Positions 23,101 through 32,100 of a stretch of DNA of 64,000 bases are shown in pieces; position 1 is the stretch's first letter, and each line of letters starts with the position of its first letter. The notes beneath the pieces are model-generated. The model did not search any database. It was not told the DNA's origin and saw nothing but the letters and a program-made list of their open reading frames with translations. The position numbers and the translations under genes are program-made. Origin of the DNA: Pseudoalteromonas sp. OOF1S-7 (lineage in GTDB: Bacteria > Pseudomonadota > Gammaproteobacteria > Enterobacterales > Alteromonadaceae); NCBI RefSeq assembly GCF_022347765.1, contig NZ_JAKRFZ010000003.1, forward strand, positions 186,001 through 250,000. The letters are read 5' to 3'.

Positions 23101-26100
23101 GACAAGGGCAGGGCACTGTGACTGATCACGGCGTCCAGCTGTGTCTGATTCGCCCGTGCCTGGCTGACAAAATCGGTGCTGTTATTGCGGGTCAGCGGCA
23201 GAGGTAATTGATTTACAAACAGACCCAGCGACCGCGCCATACTGGCTTTTGGTCGCTGCATCACAGGCGTACCCAGTATCAGCTCATTGCGGCCACACAG
23301 ACGGCTCAGTAATGCCTGAAACACAGTTAAGAAAAACACCGAGGTGCTAAGCTTGTAGCGGGTTAAAAACTGCTCGAGTTGCTGCTGCGTGCTGGCTGGC
23401 AAGCTGAGTGTCACGCGCGCACTGTTTGGCTCGTTCGGGCAGATCTCCGTCGTGCGCTTACCCGGTAAGGTCAGCGGTGCGTACGCAGGATTCAGAGACT
23501 GCTGCCAGAATTGTTTCAGCGTGTCTGCGCTCGGACTGGCCAGCAGCTGTTGTTCCCAGTCAAGATAGTCGAAAAAGCCCTGATCAGGCTCTGCCGCTGG
23601 GATGCCTTCATGATAGGCCTGCCACAGCTGAGACAACAGTTGGGTGGCGGAGACCCCGTCAATGATCAGATGGTGCAGCACAATCACCACCACATGGCGC
23701 GACTGAGCGCCCGACGCCACTTGCCAGGCAGTTGCGCGCAGCAATGGACCTGATAGGTCAAAAGGCACCGCAATGGTCTGTTGAATTGCGTCAGTCAGGG
23801 CTGCCTTAGAGGTCGGTGCCAGAGACGTTTGTTCAATCCGGATTGTGTCCGGGTGGATCTGTTGCGTGGGTCGGCCATCCTTTTCGTGAATACGCAGGCG
23901 CAGCACCGGGTGGCGCTGACAAAGACTGTCCAGCGCTTGTTGCATACGGGCAACATCCAGGCTGGCAAGCTCGAATACCAGCGGGATATTGTAGCTGCTC
24001 AGCGTCGGGTTTTGCTTGTGCAGTAGCCACAGGCCTTGCTGGGCTTTTGACAGCGGCAGAGGACCTGTTAGCGTTTGCTGGCTGAGCGGCTCTGCGTGTG
24101 TTGCCTGCACCGTGGCGATATTGGGTTGCTGTTTAACAAGGTAAGCATGCAACTGGTTGAGGGTTTTCACCTCAAATAACAATGCTGGTGGCAGGGCGTC
24201 CAGGCCAAGCTGAGGGTCGGCCTCAAGCTGTTGTACCACGGACATCAGCATAATGGAATCAAAGCCCATGTCCCGGAAGTCAAGGTCGCTGTCGAGTTCT
24301 TCCACCGGCAGTTTACTGACTTGCGCCACCACGGTTTTAAGGTGATCCATTAAAGCGCTATCACTCAGCGCAGCCGTGTTATGTGCTGCGGATGTCTGGG
24401 CGTCAACCTTGGCTTGCGGGGTTATCCAGCGTGTGAGTTTATCCGGGTTACCGTATAAAAAGCACTGTTGTGTATGCGGCTTGGCAAACAGCTGATAAAA
24501 GGCCTTTAAACCAATGCCATCAGGCATAGCAGCAAGGCCCTGCGAGCGCAGTAAACTTTGCTTAATGGCGTCCATTTGCATGCCACCCTGTGCCCACAGC
24601 GGCCAGTTTACCGACAGGCTCAGGCCATGGCGCTGACCCTGCTCACCCCATTGCTGGCGCTTGAGCATATAGGCGTCCAGGAAAGCATTAGCGGTGGCAT
24701 AATCGGCCTGACCCGGGTTACCAAAGCACGCGGCGATAGATGAAAAGCAGATAAAGAAGTCCAGCGGTACTGCTTTGCTGGCCTCATCCAGCGCCATCAC
24801 CCCAGAGACCTTGGGCGCCAGTACGCGCCGGACTGCCTGCGGAGTTTTGCTCGCAATCAGTTGGTCGTCAATCACACCGGCGCTGTGCAAAATCCCGGTC
24901 AGGGCTCCGTGCTGCGCACCAATGCGGTTAAGTAGCTCAGCACACTGGGTTTGAGTGCTGATATCGGTTTGGTAATAGTGAATTCGGCTTGTATCTCCCA
25001 TGTCGCTGAGCGACTCTGGTGCGGTGCGACGACCTGTGATAATCACCTGAGCATGGCGGGTATGAGTGAGTATCTCTTTGGCGAAGCTCTGGCCCAGCTG
25101 GCCAAGGCCGCCGGTGATCAGATACAGGCCATTTTCTTTCCATGGCATCAAAGCGGGCGCGTCGCTGTGTTGTGGCGTCAGCGTTTGTATCTCGCACTGA
25201 CCCTGAGTAAAACGCAGCACCTTGTGCTGGGTATACTGGCTTGCCTGAACAAGGTGCGCCGCAGATTGTGCAGGTGTATCGCTTTGTATTAGCTGGACAC
25301 TCAGCAGGTGATGTTCCAATGCGGCGGTTTTCAGCACCCCAGCCAGCGCCATTAGCAGAGGTTCACTCGCAGGCACAAGCAGCTGGATAAGCACAGGCTC
25401 GGTGGTGCTGGCAAGCTGTTTGATATGTGCAATCAGGGCGATGGTCAGCGCCTCAATACGCTGTGCTGTGTCACCCGATGTATCTTGCAGCACAATGGCA
25501 TCTGGCATGTCGTTGTGTGGCGCCAGCGCGATGACCTGGCGTTTGCCAGACCAGCTTGCCTGTGAAGTCACATCCAGTGGTTGCCACTGCGGGATGAGGT
25601 GCAACAGCGAGTCTTCTGCGATGGCAGTCGGGGCTGGTTGCGGATTCATCTGGGTGAGTTTGGGTGCCCCGCTAAGCCAGTACGGTGTGCTGGCAAACGG
25701 ATAGGTCGGTAAGCGCAGTAAGTTTGGCTTAGCTGAGTAAAATGCAGACCAGTCGAGTTCGGCGCCGACTACCCATAAAGCGAGCAGCTTGCTGAGCTCA
25801 CCGGCTTGCGTCCAGCGGTTAAAATCGTCTTTGTCCAGCGCTGCCAGAATGGCTTTGCCTTGTTTACTGTTGCCCTGTTTATAGGTGCCGGCTTGTTGGT
25901 TAGCAAAGTCACTCAGCTGGGTGTGTACCTGGGCCAGCGTTTCGGCAACAAAGGCCATACGACAGTCCATGGCTTCGCGCGCACTTTGCAGTGTATACGC
26001 CAGGGCTTCCAGTGCGCTGTCATCCAGTTGCGCCTGAGCGAGCCAGTCCGCCAGTTTGCGGGCTTTGTCGCGCAGCACCTCGGGTGATTTGGCTGACAGT

Positions 26101-29100
26101 GCGATGATCACCGGCTGTGAGTTTGCGTTTTGCACCGTGGTTTGTTTCGGTTGATATTCTTCGAGGATCAGGTGTGCATTGGTGCCACTGAAACCAAATG
26201 AACTGACACCGGCGCGGCGCGGATAGCCATCCGGCACGCTCCAGGGTTGCGTTTCCTGCGCGACATAAAACGGCGTATCCTGCCAGTCGATATGACTGTT
26301 ACCCTGCTGATAATGTAGCGAAGCCGGAATGGTTTTGTGCTGCATGGCGAGGATGGTTTTGATCACACCGGCGACGCCTGCGGCGGTCAGGCAGTGGCCG
26401 ATATTGGTTTTGACCGATCCCAGTGCACAGAACTGGCTGCGCTGGGTCGCTGCACGAAATGCCCGGGTCAGGGCCTGAAATTCAATGGGGTCACCCAGCT
26501 TGGTCCCGGTGCCATGGGCTTCAATCAGGCTCAGAGAGTCCGGGGCAATATCAAATTGTTCATAAATGCGGTTATGTAACTGTTGCTGAGAAACTGAGCT
26601 GGGCGCGGTGATCCCGCTGGTGGTGCCGTCCTGATTGGTGGCTGAGGCTAAAATAACCCCCAGAATATGGTCGCCATCACGCTCGGCATCACTCAGGCGT
26701 TTTAATACCACCACACCGACGCCTTCACCTGGCACAAAGCCATTGGCTCTGTCGTCAAAGGTATAGCAGGTGCCATCGGCACTGAGCATGCCGGCCTTAC
26801 CGGCATGTTGTGAAAACTGCGGGGTGCATAAGGTGGCAACGCCCCCTGCCAGTGCCGCGTCTATTTCGCCGTTTTTCAGCGCCTGGCAGGCACTGTGCAT
26901 GGCCACCAGTGACGACGAGCAGGCCGTGTCTATGGCCAGCGCCGGCCCCTTGAGGTTCAGATAATAAGAAACCCGTGCCGGGATCACCGAGCCCGCATTG
27001 CCCCAGAACAACTGCGCCGGAGCATCCTGGGATGCCAGCGAGGCATAATCGCCCTGCGCGCAGCCCAGATAAACGCCGGTATTGCTGCCGGCAGCGCGAG
27101 TGATCATGTTAGCGTCTTCCAGCGCCCGGTAGGCTTCTTGCAAAAACAGTCGTTGCTGCGGGTCCATCACCTCCGCTTCTTGCGGTGTGATGGAGAAAAA
27201 CGGTGCGTCAAAGCTGGCAATGTCATCCAGCAGGCTGGCATAACGACACCAGTTTTGTGCTTCGGATGATAAGTCGCTTAAATCCCAGCGCTGCTGGGCA
27301 CGCACCGAGGTACGCTTGTTGCTCAGCATCTCCCAGAATTCGTCGACACTGCTGGCATCACCAAACTGACCACTCATGCCCACGATGGCAATTTTGTCTG
27401 TGTTGTTATGGCTGGTTTTGTGAGCCGGTTTTACTTCATCTGTAGCGGGTTGAACCGACTTTGGCGCAGCCTGTTGTGTAGTCGCCATGGCAGGCTGCGT
27501 TTTGTGCATGAGAGCCATTGCCTTATCGCGGTGCTCAGCCACTATGTGCGCGCTCAGCGTCGCGATGGACGGAAAGTCGAACAACAAGGTTGGCGGCAGA
27601 CTCAGGGTAAAGCGAGTGTTGATCTCATCGAGGATCTGAATGGCCAGGATCGAATCCACGCCGTAATCGGCAAACGAGTCATCCGGGTCTAATTCATCCG
27701 CCGTCATGCTCAGCGCCTGGCTGGCGATCCCCGCGAGGGTTTGGACGACGAAGTCGCTCAGGGTTGCGCTGTCTGTTGCTGGCTGGGAGTCGGTCTGTGT
27801 CTGTTCGAGTTGTTGCATTGCTGTATCGTGGTTTGAAATTTGTGTGGTCTGTTGAGCCGGTTTTGCGCGTTGTTGCACCAAACGGCCATTACTTTGCGCG
27901 TACAGCACTTGCTGCGGCGATTGAGCGTCTGTGGCAGAGGCTGCAAGAGTAAAGCCATTGCTGCTTAGTAACTGCTGCCAGCGCGGCTGCGACAACAAAG
28001 GTGAGCCTGGCAAGCGCAGCGTGGTGTCTTTGCTCAGCCACCAGCCTTCGAGCAGGCCAAAGGTCAGCTGAGTAAACAGCGACGGCTGAGTCACTTCGTT
28101 GATCAACAGCAGGCCTCCGCGCTTCAGACAGGCCTTGGCGTTGTTCAGCGTGGTTAGCATGTCGGCGGTGGCGTGCAGCACATTGGTGGCAATCACCACG
28201 TCATAGCTGGCTAAGTCAATATGCTGCTCCGAAAGTGGCTTGCTGACGTCAAAATAGGCGGTCTGCACAAAGGGGTAGTCTGATTGAAATTGTGCTTTGG
28301 CATGACTGAAAAAGGCCTGTGATAAGTCGGTGTAAGCGTATTCAGTGACATTAAAATCACGCAGTGCGGGCAGTACAGTGCGCGTGGTGCCACCGGTGCC
28401 TGCGCCAATCTCCAGGATCCTAATGGGCTGCTCACCTAAACTTGCCAGATAGTGGGTAAGCTGAGTAACCAGCGCCTGATTGGCGTGCATGGCCACCGGG
28501 TTATCCCGGTATACCGATTCAACCAGCGCCAGTGAGCCGCCGGGAAACAGCACATCAGTGGCTTTACGCTGGCCGGATAAAATTTCGGGCAGTGCCGCCA
28601 GTGCTGCGTTGAGTAAGGCATAGTCATCCTGAACCAGTACAGTTTGCACTGTTGGTGGCTCGGGCAGAGTCAGTACGTCGTCTTGCAGTAATCCCGCCTC
28701 GCTCAGGTAGCGGGCGGTTTCCTGCCACCATAATTCAAAGTAATCCGGCAAGGCTGATAGCGCCTTGGTGCGCTCAGCCGGATGCTGCCAGCCTGCACTG
28801 ATAAGTGCCTGACACAACGCATAAAAGATCTCGGTGTCAGCAGGTTGGGTATCGAGTGCCAGCGCAGGAGCAGCTTGTTCAGACTGAAATACGTTATAAC
28901 TGGACTCTGAAGAATAACTGCTACGTACCAGCGCCGCCTGTGCCCGCTCTGGTGTCATTTTCACCACGCCCACCTGCGTTAGCGATGAAGACATGAACTT
29001 TGCCAGTGCCGCCATGCCTGCTTGCGCGTCGACAGAGCCAATCCCGGCCTGGCGCATTTTACGCTGATAATACGGGTCGCTGACCCGGCCAACGTCGCCC

Positions 29101-32100
29101 CAGTAACCCCAGTTAACCACCTTGATGGGTAGTTCAGTACTGGCCGAACGGGCCAGACCATCCAGATACTGACAGCCCGCAGCATAGTTACTCTGGCCAG
29201 GGGCAGGTGAGAAAGACTGCATTGAAGAGAACAGCAGGACGAAGTCGAGCGACTGGTCTTTACACACGCTCAGTAAGGTTTCGCCACTGACTTGTTTGGC
29301 TTGGTAAGCTCTCAGGAACTGGGCGTCGTCCATGTTGGCCAGGCTCTGATCTTCCAGATGCAACACAGAATGCACCACGCCATGGAGTTGCCCATAGTCT
29401 TGCTCAATGGTGTGCATCACGGCACGCATGGCTGCTTCATCACAGGCATCGGCCTGAATATACTGCGGTGCAGGGCCCAATTCACTCAATCGGCCGATGG
29501 CCTGCTCTATGTCCTCGTTCAGTACGCGACGACCAACCCAGACAACCTGCGCCTGATGCTGGCGGATCATCCATTCACTCCAGACCTGACCCAGACCCCC
29601 TGCGCCGCCTAGTACCAGATAGACGCCATTCTTGCGATAGGCTGACTCTCCTGAATCCAGGTAGGTGTGCTCGCAGGCGCTGAAGGTATGCCAAATGTCG
29701 TCGCGGTGTGCATAAAAGCCCGCAGGCAAGTGAGTCGCCTGTTGCCAGTGGCTTGTGTCTTCTTTGCATTCAGCACTTAAATCGACAATGCGCACATGCC
29801 AGCGTGGGTATTCCTGGGCCACGCTTTGTAGCAATCCAATCAGCCCGGCGCCGTGCGCCTTAACTGTTTCGTCATGCACTTGCTGCGTCTGGAAGGTAAG
29901 CAAAGTGATGGCCAGCGGCTCTGTGCCATTACCTTGTTCTAGTAAGGTTTTTAGATGAGTAAACAGCTTAAGTGGATCTGCGTACTCGTCCTTGGCGACC
30001 CACAACAGGTGATCAGCAGGCTCCGCCGAGTCTGAGCACCAGGCTGGTTTGAGCGACGCGGGCCCCTGATAATCAAAGCGGGATTGAGTCGTTTCAGCAG
30101 GTGGCAGTGCTGTCAGATGCTGCCAGCCAGGGAGTACCGTAAACAGCTGAGTCGCATCGGCATCGTGCGCCATTGAGCGGGTCGAAAAGCCTTGCAAGCG
30201 CGCATACACCGCACCTTGTTCATCGCAGATATCTACATCGAACTTCTGGCTGCTGGCATCAGTATGGGTGGTTTGGGTCGCACAGGCTGTCAGTGTTTTA
30301 CCCGATGGCAGCGGCGTGAGTAATTCAGCCTGTTCCAGTGCAAAGGGCAATCCCGGGCGGGGATCTTGTGTAAAACCCAGCAGGGTATGGAGGGCGCTGT
30401 CGAGTAGCTCTGGGGCAAAGGCAAAGTCGGGGGCAATAACCGGGTTGAGTTCGCCTTGTGCCTGTTGGTCTGCTACAGATAATGAGGTAATGCGCTGAAA
30501 AGCCGGGCCATAGTCAACGCCTGCGGCGCTAAATTGCTGATATAACTTAGAAGCTGCGACTGTGCGGGCGTCAGGTAGTGCTTCGATGGCTCGCGTTGTG
30601 ACACTGTGATCTGTGACCTCGGCCTGACCACCGACATACACCTGGCGCGCATCGTGTGCTTCACGGTATAACTCAAATGTTACTCGATCACCGGTTTGTT
30701 TTAGCGACAAATAAATCGGGCCGCTTTGCGCGTCGACGGTCACAGGTTTGCGCCAGTTCACCTGACTCAGGCGCAGCGACTGGTTATCCGTCAGCTGGCC
30801 TGACAGAGTCATGGCGGCATGGACCATTTCAAGCGTACAGACGCCGGGCAGCATTGCCTGGCCATGCACCTGATGGTCACGTAAAAAGTACTCATTGCCT
30901 GTAAAGTCACTGGCAAAGATCAGCTCTCCCAGCGCTGGTATACTGCGATGCAACAGCGGGTGCAGATGTGAGGGCTGCGCTTCGTTTTCTGTATCGAGCC
31001 AGTAAGGTTTATGTTCAAACGGATAGGCCGGCAGACTAATACGTTGCGGGCAGAGCTCACCATAGTTGGCCTGCCAGTCGATGACATCGCCTTGCACCCA
31101 GCCGGTTATGCGCGCAGCGAGTGTATCGTGGGTGACCTCGCTCTGCTCTGCAGTAGCGGCAACTTTACTATAGTGCCAGTCGCCAGCCTCACTTGAGACA
31201 AACTTGCTCAGTTGTGCTTTGACAGAAGCCAGTGAGTCTGCTGCAAATCCCATCCGGTGTTTCATTGGCTCCCGGCCCTCCGTGAGCGTATAACTTAAAT
31301 CCAGCAGCTCAACCGGGTTATCCGATTCAAGGTAGGCAAGCAAGTCTGCGGCGCGCTGCGTGAGCGCGGTCCGGGTTCTGGCCGACAGCAGTATAGGCAG
31401 GGCGGAGTCTAACGCTGGGCGCTGTGGGTTGAGGCGTTGTGGTGATTCTAAGATCACATGGGCGTTCACCCCGGCAAAACCAAAGGAGGATATGCCGGCA
31501 AGGCGCTGCTCGCCCGCCCAGGGCATACACTCGGTGGCTAACTTAAATGGCGATTTCTCCAGAGAGATTTTCGGATTCAGCGTCGCAAAGTTTTGCAGCG
31601 GCGGCACCTGTTCATGCTCAAAGGCCAGCAAGGTTTTGATCACCCCGGCAATACCGGCGGCTGACTCTAAATGGCCGATATTGGTTTTCACGGTACTGAG
31701 ATAGCAAGGCGCATCGGGCGTTTGCTGTTTACTGGCGCGAAAGGCGCGTTTCAGACCCTGGATCTCCAGTGGATCCCCCAGCACGGTGCCGGTGCCATGT
31801 AATTCGACAAAGCCAATCTGATCAGAGCCTACCTGCGCATGGTCGATGGCTTGCTGGATCACCCGCGACTGTGAAAACGGGCTCGGTGAGGTCAGGGTAT
31901 TGGTTTTGCCCGAGTGCCCCACCGCGCTGCCTTTGATGATGCCATAAATGGTGGCATTCAGCGCTTTGGCGGTCTCTACCGGCAGCAATAACACCATGCC
32001 GACACCTTCGCCACGGACATAACCATCGGCCTCGGCATCCAGGGTTTTGCAGCGCCCCTGAGGTGACAGCACGCCCAGCTTACTAAAGCTGACATAGCGG

